Shown: positions 26,400-39,436 of the stretch, piece by piece
Layout of the letters: every line of letters begins with the position of its first letter
Position numbering within the stretch: position 1 is the first letter of the stretch
DNA from: Epiperipatus broadwayi
Lineage: Eukaryota > Onychophora > Udeonychophora > Euonychophora > Peripatidae
NCBI GenBank assembly: GCA_028023455.1
Contig: JAQFVV010012396.1
Span: 24,759,330-24,823,329 of the forward strand
DNA: 64,000 nucleotides
Reading direction: 5' to 3'
Program-made: the position numbers and the translations under genes
The notes under the pieces: generated by a model
What the model saw: only the letters and a program-made list of their open reading frames with translations
Database searches by the model: none
What the model was told of the DNA's origin: nothing

Positions 26400-26740
26400 A
26401 TCATTATTATTTTCAATCATTATTGACTGCCTGCAAGATGAAGGTCTTTCTCCAATCTTTAGCCTTTCTCTCCATCTAGCATGTTGTCTTTTTAGGTCTT
26501 TTTCAATCTTTTAAAATCAAGTTTAAAATTCCAACTATAGATCTATTATCATCTCTTATAGCAATAATTCCAGTCCAACTTCACTTCAGTTTCTTAATTC
26601 TTTCAATGGTGGCAATAATATCTGTTTGCTCTCTTGCATATGCATTTCATTTTTAATTCCTTCTTGATACTCCTAACATATACCTCTTCTCATTTTACAT
26701 ATATACCTATATTTATATAAAAAATATAATCTATGAATGT
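26400..26740 (-). pseudogene. RTE-type LINE 3' end (decayed)
   Basis: On the minus strand the end reads GAGACCTTCATCTTGCAG-like, then a stop and an AATAATAATGATGATG tail, matching the RTE-type end at 17740-17815. Upstream are degenerate blocks corresponding to RWRER and KDW. It is badly decayed with stops in every frame. Confidence 0.55.
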
Positions 26741-27967
26741 TTATTCAGATAAAAGCAGCAAGTGTTGAAAAAAAGAAACAAAATGTGTTGTTTGAAAACA
26801 ATATCGTTGTATTTTCAAGTTATTAGAGTGAATTAATATCATAGTAAACAATACTGTGAAAATGTCTACTAACTAAAGGGGAGGGAATATAAAAGTACAA
26901 AATTGTTATAAAAAGATAATGAATGATATACTTGATCGTATTACTGTTTCTGAATGTTTAGCGAGATGTAAATTAAGAAAGAAGATGAAAAAGGAAATTA
27001 AAGGTAGAATCGCCATGTTTAACGGAGTTTTTATTAAAAACCAAAAAACCAAAAAGTGTTATTAATGATATATTTGATAACGAAGTGCTCAAAATAAACA
27101 ATCAGAAATATTTAAAAAGACTATTGATCTATTATGCAGCTAAAAGCATAAATTAAGGGGAAAAGTTTAAAAAAAGGGAATTTGTACTAAATATAGATAG
27201 GACAAAAAATTAAAAACAAACGAGTTCAAAGTTTATCTATAAGTAGTGTTAAAAGATAATTCTATTATTAATGCATAGTTTTATCATTTTATGAGAATTT
27301 TACTGAGCTAGTTTCTTTTTCCTTTGTTTTTACATGCAATGTCTTGTTGTTATACTGATTCACCTTTTCTTTAATACTAGCATATGGACTACATCAAAGT
27401 TACTGATACTGTTTTAAAGATAATATATCATTAGCAGCATTTTTATAATAAATGTTGTTTGCATTATTTATCAAAAGCACGTTTTATAGCTATAAAGAGT
27501 CTCCCAATAAAAAAAAAAATCATGTGTTACCATTAGTCATTTATCAATGTTTTTCCTTGTTTTTTAACAACAACAATAATAATAATATACAGTAGCAAAT
27601 CTTACCTTTGACAAATTTTTGTTTACAAATCTCTGAGTTTGAATAACAAAAAGCCTTGAAATGCGCACAATTTTAGACTTGCATTTATATATATGTAAAC
27701 AGTATATATTCGATAATCAAAATTATTTCTCTTTAATCGAAAAAATATATAGATAATTAATTTTCTGCAATTAATACTTTTGCTCAGTGATAAAATATAT
27801 TTGATTGGTGACTGCCAGGCCGTGTGACCAAATGGCTGGTGCCAATAACTCATCCAAATAAATACAAATTATAGACCAAACCAAATTACATGCCATTGCT
27901 GCAAAAAATAATTTACAACAAAGGTATCATAATCAAGTTATAAACTCAGAAATCAATAAAGCTTTTC
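26741..27967. other. AT-rich intergenic sequence
   Basis: No gene is supported. A 76-codon minus-strand frame at 27623-27853 shows no domain. Confidence 0.5.
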
Positions 27968-30600
27968 ATTGATTGTAAACAAAAATACTAACAATATTTT
28001 GCAATTAGATATACAAATACAAAAAAATCAATCACCTCCACCCCCCATGCTCTGGAATAATGATTATTTAAAACTTAATAACGAAAAGTTTAGTAATTTG
28101 ATTCCAAGAGACTTGCGCGCATTATATAAAATACCTCCCTCCTCATTCAATAATATCAGCAGCAGATGTGACTATGTCTCTATAAAATTTTCCCAAGGAT
28201 TTGCTGTAACTCTACATGGGCTTTGGGACACGGTGTTAAGAATTGCTGGTCATCCAAATTCATAGTATTTAAAATTTAAAAAGCCAAAAGATCCATTTCA
28301 AACCATTATTAAAATATTAACAACTATGTACTTAGTGTCTGTTAATCTACATCAATACAACCAGATCACTATCATACTCAAAAATGAATACCTTGGATAT
28401 GACATTAACAACTTTCAGAATATGGTGCAGTGATTTGTCAAAGTCATAATTTTAATCCAATTTATCAGAAAGTACATCAGTGCTAGTTTACAGCAAAGCT
28501 TTGATTTCAAGCCAATATTGCATCCAGAAATGGATTCAAATAATATTCCTACATAGATTGCAAATCAGACAGCCATACTAAGCCTCTTTATTTGGGGTCT
28601 TGAACCACAGTGTACAGATGTTGGCAGCATGGTGACATAGCAACATAATGTGATAGTAACAAAAGTTCAAACACAAGAGACAAATGATCTGCTCAATCAT
28701 ATACCAACTAACCATGCACTATAAACATAAATCCAGATATAAATAACTATATTCAAACAACTAGAGGCCTGCAATCATTTAAAATATTTTTTTCTGCATT
28801 AAATATTATCAGCTACAGTTGTAGATATATCTCTATAAAATATCTCCATGATAATGTAATAATTTTACATGGGCTTGGAGACTGAGTGTTAAAAGTTACT
28901 GATCATAATAATCCACAAAATTTAATCCTCAAATTTCTGTTGATCCACATCAATATAACCAAATTACTGGGATAATCAAAATGCATATCATAGATGTGAC
29001 ATCAAAAGCTTTCAAAAAAATTATTGAGCAACTTTCAAAAATCATAGCTTTCAACCCAATTTATCTAAAAGATACATCCATATTAGTTTATATCAGAAGC
29101 TTCTGATTTCAAGTTGATATTGCATTCAGAAATGACATTAAATGATACTCCTACACATATTGCACATCATGAAGTCATGCTAAGCACATTCATAAGGGAA
29201 CTGAAACCACAATGCTACACATGTAAACAGCATAGACATCTTGGAACACAATGTGACAGTAACAAGAGTCCATAATCACTATAGACAAATGATCAGCTCA
29301 ACCATACACATAGTGAAGATACCAACAATTCACACCCTGTAATCCTAAATTCAGGTATGAATAATCAGCTTCAAACAATATCTTTATCTGAAAAATCACT
29401 TTCAACTCTTCTTTCATGAGTCAAACTGCAAAAAAATAAAAAATCTATAGATGAACCAAATAACATTCAGGGCATAGATTCAAACACCACTCAAACAACT
29501 CCAAAAAAGACACATGAGTTTCATAATATACAATGTCTGACAGATGTAAATACCAACCTAACTGAACAAATACAAAGTACATCCACTGAAACATAAAAAA
29601 TATCAAAAATAAACATAATTAAAAATTACACATCAGCATATATCAGGAAAGCACTTATGCCTTGCTATCCATAAGTTCAACTAAATACAATAGAAAAAAA
29701 GGCCAGGTTGACTAAGAAGATAATAACAATAAGAAACCAAAAACAAAAGGATACAACAGTTCTCCACCAGTAACCAGCTTTCAAACAAAAAAACTTGATC
29801 CCAATGGACATCACCATATTCAAACTAACCAGTCAATCTCTACTAACATACAACACACATGCTAAAAACCAACCACTGATATAACTTTTAGTGGAACATG
29901 GGTGGTTTAAACTCAGCAAACAATGTATACTATCTTAAGTAGAGTATTAGAATCACACAAACACATATGTTAGGATTTCTGGAGACACAAATATACAGTG
30001 GTTTATAGATTTATCCTGTAGTGTACCTTAACACTGAAAGCTTTGTTGCTTTCTTTAGGGACATATTATCACCTTCAAGTGACCCTGGTCTACTTCTAAC
30101 TTCTAACTGTCAATTTATATCTTGATGCAAACCTGATAATAGCAGTATTTCATTTGATACAACCACTCTCAACATAATATTTATCTATATTTTACCTGGA
30201 AACATCACAATATACATCATTGTACTCACTATCAATTCATTACTAGCATCAACCTTTTACTCAACCATCCCACAGGTAGATTACCTCCACATGGCTTCAT
30301 CAAATAGTAATACTACTCATGAGTGCTGAAGGTTTTCTACCACCAAATATAGCACCATTTCATAACAGCTGTTACATAACATTAATTGACTTTGCTTTTA
30401 TTCTCCAATACTATATGTACATCAGCCTGAATCTCTATCCATCTTCATTCTCAGACCATTATGCACAAACTGCAATATTCAACCTAGCTGAAATTTAGCC
30501 AACTACATTATCCTTTGAGATTTCAATGAGAATTCTGTTTTCTGCATTCTCTACAGAATTTCTTTTTTTAAAACATACATTACACTCCACAAACATAAAA
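27968..30600 (+). pseudogene. Decayed LINE: gag-like zinc knuckles and AP-endonuclease traces
   Basis: At about 28600-28670 a frame-broken CCHC knuckle can be read (PQC, two residues, C, WQHGD, four residues, QC). At about 29205-29275 a second version reads PQCYTCKQHRHLGTQC. Sequence before each knuckle is also repeated (about 28040-28620 versus 28750-29190), so part of ORF1 is tandemly duplicated. Further on, WNMGGLNSAN (about 29898) resembles the WNxRGLNS start of LINE endonucleases, and DFNENSVF (about 30515) resembles the GDFN motif. The 98-codon frame at 27969-28265 is the least damaged piece. The order knuckle, then endonuclease fits ORF1 then ORF2 of an I/Jockey-type LINE related to the one at 57.4-63.2 kb. 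All frames are broken. Confidence 0.6.
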
Positions 30601-31080
30601 GTCTATAACTATGCACTGTGAAAATATACCAGACCTACATAAATATATCTTCATTTAACATTAGCTCTGGTTGATGAACTACATATGCATATAGTGATGT
30701 CTGAACCAACTCAAAGTATATACCAACATTTATGTAAGCTTATACAGGCATATTTGATGATGAAAATAGTCATTTATATAAATATAACTAAAATATCATC
30801 ATCACAAACCTTCAGGAAAACATTTGTATTATACATATTTTGAATAAATATTATATTATTGTCATTAGCAGTCATTTATAATTTAGTTTGGCATTAACAA
30901 TAAAATGATGATTTAAAACTCAAGTTATTTTGGATCAAAGCCTTATCCACCAACAGTAGTGCTTTGGGTCACATGATCTTCTAAACAACCAACCATTTGA
31001 TGATCATTATTAACTTTAAAATTTAAAAACCAATGAGTAAAAAAGTTAAAAAATAAGTTCTGCAAAATATATATAATCCA
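30601..31080. other. AT-rich sequence
   Basis: I see nothing supported here. It may hold further decayed LINE sequence. Confidence 0.4.
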
Positions 31081-32370
31081 ATCTCAGAAACAGAACTAAC
31101 GTGATTTTTCCTTTAATTACTTTTTATAAAATTTACTTTTGAAGACTTTGATATCATAGAATAGCTTTGTATATTATATTGTATTGTATTTTTCATAATG
31201 TCTTTAAGGTAATTCTTATAATATAATCAGGGCTTGGGTTTTTCATAACCACCATGTTTAACTTTCTCATAAAATATTTTTATAAAAGCTTTTATATTCA
31301 TCTATTCCATTTTTAATTTAGCCAAAATATGCCTATGCAATCTAGAAAACAAAAAAAAAAACATGTCAATTAGTCCAATAGTGCTACCATCATGTTTTTA
31401 AAATTTTTTGAAGACAATCTTAAGTGAAATATTTTCAATAACTTCATATTATACCAATAGAACTTCAAGATTCTTTGTCATAAATTTGGAAAATTAATAG
31501 CCAAATATGCGCCTTATTTAGTTTATATAGTTATGTAGACATTATATTAACTAATTTTCTAAATATGACAAATTTATCTTGAAGCCTATGTTGCATGTCA
31601 TACAAATTCATCTTTCCACCTAAAATGCTTCCAAAATATTTAAATTTATTGCCTTTTTTAAGATGATCCAAAATAAATGTTCATAGAGATTTGCTTCCAT
31701 CATTTGCTCGTAAGACACTTGAAATTTATGAATTATAATTACTAAACCATCTCTATAATTTGCATTTTGCAACATTTCATTTGTCAGATTAGGACTTATC
31801 TAGAATAACTCAATTATCAGTATATTTTAAATATAAAATCCATTAAATTGATATTTTTGTCTTTTCTTTTAATCTATTCTATTTAAAAACTCCACAGAAA
31901 ATGTATATTGCATTTTCAAATATCACACCTATAATCATTTTTAAAGATTATCACTAAAAAAATGAAAAACAGTATTGGAGTAAATGTGCATCAGTGTTTT
32001 ACACTGGTTAGTTTTTCAGAATATTTACATTTTACTTCAATAATATTTTTTCTCATTCCATTATCTAAATACTGATCAATGAATAATTAGCTACATAATT
32101 TCAAATCTTTTCAATTAATTAAATCAAATTTTAGACCAAATCAGAAAATCAATATATGAATCACACTATTGCTCATAATACTTTTTTTACATGTTACTTC
32201 AATCAAATCCCTGTCTCCTCATCTCATTTGAAATGCATTCAAGTTTTTGCTAATACATTAATCTATAACTCTAAGCAAATTACATAATGCAGGTTTTGAG
32301 TATATTTTTGCAGTAGATATTAATGATAATATTTCATAATAATTAAGTCAAATCCCCCCCCCCCAATTAT
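31080..32370 (-). pseudogene. RTE-type LINE reverse transcriptase remnant
   Basis: On the minus strand one can read in order AFQMR, then GDRDLIEVTC, YEQ, YIDF and WSKIFN-like pieces (about 32240-32110). These correspond to the GRGTRDAIFxxRQ and FVDFxKAFD blocks of RTE reverse transcriptases. Further downstream comes FKYFGSILGGKMNLYDMQHR (about 31645-31590), matching the FKYLGSxI and EIxxRI block. Frames are broken many times. The catalytic YxDD block is not clearly readable. It may be the same element as one of the nearby 3' ends, but the order does not prove this. Confidence 0.6.
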
Positions 32371-33305
32371 TTTATAAGCTGTAATTTTAGAAACATTTTA
32401 ACATTATGTAACACAATTTTATGATCATTATATTCTTAAAAATTCCAATGAGAAACTAACATTTCATGTCCACATAGGAAATATATGTTATCAACTAAAA
32501 CAAATCCCTTGCAATCAATTATTACACATGCACTATTAAATGAAGAAATCAAATATTGCAACACAGATTAGAAAAAAACCAAGGATCAAAACAAGGGAAG
32601 TGAATTGCTTCAACTATATAACTGTAATTGTCACAAGTGTGTTCAAAACATTTAAAAAAATTAATATAATTATCTCATTAGTAAATTCTCACATTAAGTT
32701 ACATTTTTCTAACTATTACTTAACATTACTTTGCATGTGGTATACTTTGTCTTACATTTTTAATAAATCAACTGAAAAATCCTTTAATTTTAATGAATGA
32801 ATTATGCATGTGTGCAATAGTGATAAATATATTCATTTGTAAACAAAAGTGACATTTTTTTTCCTGAGACCAACACCTAATTATAATTAATACTGGAAAC
32901 GAGTTTATATAAACTTTAGATGACTTTATCTGAAAGATGTGCATGAGAAAAACTGATCACATTTCCATCTTTAGCTGATCACATATACCAAAATATTTCA
33001 TTCAGTTTTAACTGGTATTTAATCATTTTATGACTGATAAAGTATAATAGATTAATTGTTAATCAGTGATTACTCACACTTACATAGCACTAAGTAGAGA
33101 GCAGCACATGTTTTATCCTAAGTGGAATCATTAATTGACTTGTTAATAAAATTAATTTAATACTCAACAGATATGTTGCCTGTCTTTGATGCTTCATGAT
33201 ACAGAATCTGCTATGCAGTCTTGCATTTAAAATTATCTCACTTCATTTTCTCCCTAAATTTTTTTATTGACATTGTAATTTAAGTCATGTTTATTTTTTA
33301 AAAAC
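32371..33305. other. AT-rich intergenic sequence
   Basis: No gene is supported. The 86-codon frame at 32540-32800 has no domain and is preceded by nothing promoter-like. I treat it as chance. Confidence 0.45.
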
Positions 33306-33309
33306 TTTG

Positions 33310-33545
33310 ATCATCATCATCATCTTAATCTATCATAATAAATCCATTGCAGGCAGGATGGCACTCTCTTAAAGTTTAACTTGTTTTTTTTTCATTTATA
33401 GCTTCTTTTCTCCACATTGCACATGTCAACTTCCACGTTTTAGTCATTCATTTGAAATCTAGTTTTTTTTATGTCATTACAAATCTTTTGGAACGCTAAC
33501 AATATGTCCATTTCAACATTTTTCATTACAATATGTTAGAATATA
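33310..33545 (-). pseudogene. RTE-type LINE 3' end (short, decayed)
   Basis: The minus strand reads CATCCTGCCTGCAATGGAT, then a stop, then a GATGATGATGATGATC tail, the same layout as at 17780-17815. Upstream sequence is too decayed to translate. Confidence 0.45.
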
Positions 33546-35281
33546 TATAAAGAATTTAATAAAAAAAAATATTTGATTTTATATGTTATTTGAAAAAAAA
33601 ACATGCTATTATAACATTCATTTAATGATAAAATTCTGATAATAATCATCTTTTTTTTTATCTATATAGCATTTAGAGATTATTATTTTATTATTTCTAA
33701 AGAAAAATATATAAAAGTAGTGACAAAGCATTTTAGTTTTTTAAAATAAATTAGTTTATACAAAAGCCATTGTAGGTTAGGAAAAGCTGCCTTTCAAACA
33801 ATAAAAAGTCATATTAGAAGGGTTTAATTAAAAAAAAAATTGGGCACATATATATAATATTTGCAAATATTATACATATGTAGTCTATGAAAATCTTCGA
33901 TTTAATATATATATATATATATTGTGTGTATATTTAAGATTATTTGTATTGATTTCAATTATTGCAAAGTTAGTAAAAAAAAAAATTAACACTTTTTAAT
34001 TACCATAATTTAATTATTTAAATTTTTAATTATGCAAAAAAAATATTGATAAATTGCTAATTTATCAATATTAGTGAAGAAATAAAATACATTCATGTTT
34101 CATGAACTTTTCTAAAATTTAATAACTCATGTTTTATTATTATTATGTTTTTTTTTTGAAGAATAATTATTTTTTGTTTTGAAAACATTTTAATTAGGTA
34201 CTAATCATAACATGGTAAGAAAAAAATGCATGTCATTATTGATTCTTCTAAAATTTATAATTTCTTAAACCAAACTTTTGTTAATGCCTAATCGAGACCT
34301 AAATTACATCGTAAACATGCTTTTATGTATTAATTTTTTTAATATCACTTGATGTGATTTTCTTTGTATTTGTTAAAGTTATATTTTGGGTTTATAATAG
34401 GTTTTATTTTTGCTTGCTATTTTTTAAATAATAAACAACAAAAATTAAAAACACAATTAGTAATATTTATTTTTTTTAAAAAAATTAATACAGAAATCAT
34501 CATAATTTCTTTAAATATTTATTAAGCTGACTCTGCAATATTTATATATACAAAAGCAATTTAATTACTCAAGTGTTTGATAATTTATTACATAAAAGTA
34601 TAAAGTTTTAATTAAAGCTTAAGTGAAATAACAGTCATTAATATTGAAGATGCCATAGCTATATATATAGATATTCATTTGTTAATATTTTTTCTATTTT
34701 TGAATTGTAATATATTGTTGATTTTTATTTTGCACTGCTAACAGTTAATTCTTCATAAAAATATATTTTATTGTAATATTTTTCTTCTAATAACTTTTTT
34801 TGTTTGCTTTACTTATTTTATTTCATTATTAATATCTTGTTACTAATATTAAAAAAAGTAATCAAGAGTGTTAACAACAATTTTTCACATTTGTGATGTC
34901 AGCTGAACTTAATTTCACACAACAATGAAATTGATCATGAACAACTTATATTATGGTTTAAGATTTTATAAAGAGGTAGAATAATAATATTTTACTGATC
35001 ACCAAAAGTAAAAGAACAACTTAACTACACTTAATAATAATAATATTAACAACAATAATTTTTTTCCATGCTGACTAAAATTAAAAATCTCATCATATTA
35101 TTTAAAAATCAGTACAATTATTTTTTTTTTACTCAGGTATTTAAAATGATTTACCTTCCAGATCAGTAGCTATTTTTTATATTTACAATTGAAATTGGAT
35201 ATTTAGTTGGATTGGATATGAAGTATAAAATATTAGCAACCATGTACAAATATTTAAATGTAGAAAGGAATGAGTTTGATA
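33546..35281. other. AT-rich intergenic sequence
   Basis: I see nothing supported. TA microsatellite at about 33906-33922 and long A/T runs. Confidence 0.5.
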
Positions 35282-35512
35282 TTAACTAAAATAAGATCTA
35301 TTGATTCTCCTTTTTAACAGAACTGAGCAGTGCAAATTCCTTATATTTATTCCATGTTTTCTTATCATTGCAGATTCTATTATTCTGTGATTATTATATA
35401 ACAAATAACAATGGATAGAATGATTTCCAACATATGTATGCTGACATGATGCGTTTATTTGCTTCCAATCTCTGACTTTTAGTTTTGTGTTTAAGGCCAA
35501 GAAACACCACAA
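35282..35512 (-). pseudogene. Possible Penelope-like GIY-YIG endonuclease tail
   Basis: The 76-codon frame holds LNTKLKVRDWKQIN, then HTYVGNHSIH, then RIIESAMIRKHGINI. In GIY-YIG domains of Penelope-like elements one sees RxLxxRLKEH, then AxHxxxxxHxIxW, then RxxxEAxxIxK with a following IN. The three blocks and their spacing match that pattern loosely. The GIY and YIG residues themselves would lie upstream and are not readable. It is a short relic at best and could be chance. Confidence 0.4.
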
Positions 35513-36189
35513 CCTTTTTTCTCAATTATATAATAGTTTTTAACCGAATTATCAGTTGAATTTTCTTGCAGGTATGTGTGCAAATGATATTTTTAATGAT
35601 ATTTACAATCATGTCAGACAAAACTAAATTATGACCATTAATTTTAGGAAGCTATAAAATTAGTAGCCAAGGTGGGATTAGAGATATATAATTGGCCTGA
35701 TTATGCACTCAGTCTTACATTGATTACATTTCAGTATATAATCTGAAAATCACTTCCATGTAAAGAAAAAATGCATAAATTAGAAGAAAAACTGGCTAAT
35801 GTAAATGAAACACTGATGGTCATTGTGAAGTTAGAAAAAAAATAAAAAGGAAAAGAGATTTCAAAAATGGGCATGCACTTTGCTACAAAGACAGTTTCAT
35901 TTTAAATAAAAAGTAAAAAAAATAATATTAAAAAGATTGTGTATCTGACAGAGTAACAAGGTTAATTATTGATAATCATAATTAAAAGAAGTTAACAACT
36001 AATTTTATAACCATATTATTAATTTGGATAATGTGACTTCTTTATATTATAAGAAAGGAAGTGTACATATATGATAAGAAGTTTGTAATATATGTGTTCC
36101 ATTACTTCTTACTTATGGATTTCAGACATGGAAACTTAGCAAGAGAGTAGTTCCATAGCAAAGTACAGAGAGATGATAACAAGCAAAGA
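35513..36189. other. AT-rich intergenic sequence
   Basis: Nothing supported. Confidence 0.45.
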
Positions 36190-36490
36190 TTAAAAATAAA
36201 ATACATAGGTCAAGAGCCCAAGCATGTATCACTGACATCAGTTAAAATACAGACTAAAATGGAGCTGGATTTTACATATTACTAGAAGACAAAATAATAG
36301 ATAGTTGAAGTTTTGAATTGGATTTCCAAAAAACTGTAAAGGACTGAGAAAGTGTCAACATATAAAATAGAAAAGTTTTCTGGTGTTTTGTGTGGATAGT
36401 AAACTAGGATTGAGTATCTATATTAAATTTGAAAAGACATTCATCTGTGGTAGATTGATATTTAAAAATAATGATGAATAGATTAACTAT
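36190..36490 (+). pseudogene. RTE-type LINE ORF2 C-terminal relic
   Basis: Traces of HRSRAQACITDIS, then NGAGFYILLEDKI, then LNWIS-like and FEKTFI-like blocks align in order with the RTE end at 17590-17815. The 3' tail AATAATGATGAATAG also matches. It is more decayed than the 17.6-kb copy. Confidence 0.5.
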
Positions 36491-36784
36491 ACATTCATGA
36501 GTATTTTAATGGCTATCTTGTTTACTTTATTTCTAAGCATTCATTTACTGATAAGTGCAAAATGACTGAATTAATAGGCTGAAGGAAAATAGTGAAATTA
36601 CCAGAGAGTTTGTATCTATTAGAATATTTTCAGTTCCTCTATAAACTTAATTATTTTTAAAGAAATACAAACTGTTAGGTAATCACATAATTTCTTCAGG
36701 CTGCTAATTCAACCATCCTGTATCAATAAATGAATGCCTAATAATAAAGTTAACAAGATAACTATAAATTTTCTTACCAAAGGA

Positions 36785-37130
36785 TTGTTATTCTATTCAT
36801 CATCACCATTTTCAAACATTATCAATCAACTGCAGAATGAATGCCTTTTCAAATTTATTCTAGATAATCTTCTCAATCTTTAACAGTCTCTGGAAATTAA
36901 ATTTCAAACCTCAATTGATTATTATTGTACTTTCTAGTAATATGTTGAATCACGGTCCATTTTAGTTTCTTCACTTTTTCAATGATGTCAGGAATATATG
37001 TTTCTACTTTTACTTATGTGCTTTATTTTTGATCTTTGCTTGTTATTCCTATCATATATTTCTCTGCTGTTTGTTGATGGCCTACAATCCCTGGTTCTCT
37101 TCTGCTGAGTGTTCAAGTTTGAGATTCACA
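36785..37130 (-). pseudogene. RTE-type LINE 3' end (decayed)
   Basis: On the minus strand the end reads GGCATTCATTCTGCAGTTGA followed by an AATGATGATGAA-type tail, as in the other RTE-type ends. It lies about 300 bp from the + strand relic at 36190-36490 and faces it tail to tail. Confidence 0.5.
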
Positions 37131-38170
37131 AGAAAGAACTGATTAAAAATATGTATTAGAAGTCTTTCTTTTCAAATAAATAGCCTTACTTCCTTATAAC
37201 ATTAAGTTATTTCTACCAAAGGCACTTCATCCAAGATAATAGTGTGACCTTGTAATTGTTAACTTCTTTTAATTTATAATTATCAATCATTATTTGCTTC
37301 TTCAGAAAAAAAATCACTGAACATTATTTTAGATTTTTTAGCATTTATCCTTAGTCTTATTTTTTTTAACTTTCATCAATAATTTTTGCAAGATTTTCTG
37401 AAGCTCTTATAAAAACAACCACATAAGCTGCAAAATCTAGATGGCTTATTCTTTGTATGGGATAAGTGTTTAGAGTAATAATTGGAATGAACTATAATCA
37501 AAGAGTAACCATAGGTGTCAAATTAAATATTTTATATTTTGTTATAAATTTTGTTACTAAAATGTTGCTTATTGTAAATATATTTGTTAAATATATATAT
37601 ATATGTGTTTATATGCATTTTTTATATTCAATTTTCAATTGCTCATATCTTCTCACTTACCTATATATATTCTTACACAGTCTCACATTTTCACACATTT
37701 AAATCTATCCTCATAACCTACACATGCTTATGGATACCCACATTTTTAATAATATTGATGTACCCTGAACTAAATGACTATGCAGATTCTCACTGAGTTT
37801 GAAACCTAAGAATAACAGAAATAAAAGATGGTAAGAATGAGATGAGTATATGTATATTGCTTAACATGTATTCAAGTATTAACCCCTCATTTCCTAGGAA
37901 TGAAGTTAATGAGTATGTGGGTATATAGGTGCAAATATCAAAGACAAACCCTCTTATCCGTTGGGATGACCTAGCTAACTTATTATCATACCTAGTAAAA
38001 TCTGTTCTGTTACAATGTATATTTAGTCACATCTATAGGTAAGCAAACATAATGATTTAAAATATTATCTAGCTATCTTTCAGTGATAGATATAACAAAA
38101 TGAAAAAAAAAAGGAAATGATGATCACAATGATTTAAATTTATACATTCATATAGAAGAGAAGTTGTTAT
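37131..38170. other. AT-rich intergenic sequence
   Basis: No gene is supported. Two overlapping frames at 37466-37796 are low-complexity with a TA microsatellite inside. Confidence 0.45.
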
Positions 38171-38740
38171 GTGTATCAGTTATATAAAATTGAGTGGATG
38201 ATTGAAGTCTGCTAAATTCCCTCTGATTACATGTAAAGTTTAAGTATATACATTGTATTGAAATATATATTCTACCTATGTTCTGGTCATCTCTTGTGTA
38301 TTTAAATTGAGATATTAAAGTCCTACATATGAGGGATTAAATTGACTTAAAAGTCAACATGAGTATGACAACAATATTGCATTAATAAGGACATTGAACA
38401 TTCCAGCATCAGATTTTCAATGGTATGGATGGCTAAAGAGTTGGAGAGTGGAGAAGATTAAAGCCTGTCCATTAAAGTTTTAATATTTGCTATCTTAATG
38501 TAAACTGAGCTCTGATTGCATATATGTGCATGAGATGATGATCAGGATCAACTAATTATTGCTCGTTCAGCATAAAATTCGAATATTAAAGATCATTTAC
38601 CTTTTTCAAATGTATGTGGTCATGTGTACTGATTATATAAAATTGAGTGGATGACTGAAGAAAGCTTGAAAGCCTGTGTTCAAATATTCTCTAATTACAT
38701 CTAAAGCTTAAATATATATGTATATTATACTTGTATTCAA
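38171..38740 (+). repeat. Rpt-A locus with head-to-tail partial duplication
   Basis: ATATAAAATTGAGTGGATGA occurs at about 38182 and again at about 38643. Each is followed by the degraded B-box-like part (CTGATTACAT or CTAATTACAT, then TAAAG). Between them lies the rest of an Rpt-A unit: AGTCAACATGAGTATGAC, TTTCAATGGTATGGATGG, CCTGTCCATTAAAG, the hammerhead region and AGATCATTTACC. So the period is about 460 bp in direct orientation. The hammerhead at about 38550 is decayed (CTAATTA in place of CTGATGA, AAAA in place of GAAA). Confidence 0.7.
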
Positions 38741-39436
38741 ACATTACCTTTTACTGCTCTCTGTATAATGTACTATTTTTTAAATATATATCTCGAAGGC
38801 TAAACTGTTTATCATCTCTCTAAAGATGAGCTAAAGGAGAATGACATGATGAGAGCGCAAATTTGTTATTGATACTAATGTCATCAGAATAGCATTTATA
38901 TCCATTACAAACTTTTCTTCTATAACACAACTTTGTTTTATAACTATTTTTTTACCATACTTATCTTTGTTTATATACAATAGCATTTAAATACAATACC
39001 CATATATTAAAAACTATTATCTAGATAAAGAAAAAAGTACTATACTTTTGAGAATATTAATACGAATACAAATAAGCATTCCTAAATGGACGGAATATAG
39101 ATAATTAAAAAAAAAACGTCATCGGTGTATGTAAAAAAGTAACTAAAGAAGCAAAAATATTAACATTAAAAAATAAAATAAATATTTTTCTATTTAACTC
39201 CCGCATTTTATTTGATGTATGTCGACAAAAATATATATAAAATATTTATGAACTCAAGATAACAAATATTGATAACTATTTTTGAGTAGAGATAAACAAC
39301 TAATGGACTATGGATAGAAAAAAAAATATAGAAGAGAAAATGTATTTAGAGGGTTTTTTTTCAGGAGTACAATTTTTCTCTCCCTCTACTTCATGAAATC
39401 ACAGATTTACGTTCCTACTCAATACAAATAAAAAAA
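38741..39436. other. AT-rich intergenic sequence
   Basis: Nothing supported. Confidence 0.45.

Noticed and set aside
27969-28265. 98-codon open frame as a host gene
   Set aside because: It lies at the start of a decayed LINE ORF1 and is repeated in degraded form downstream.
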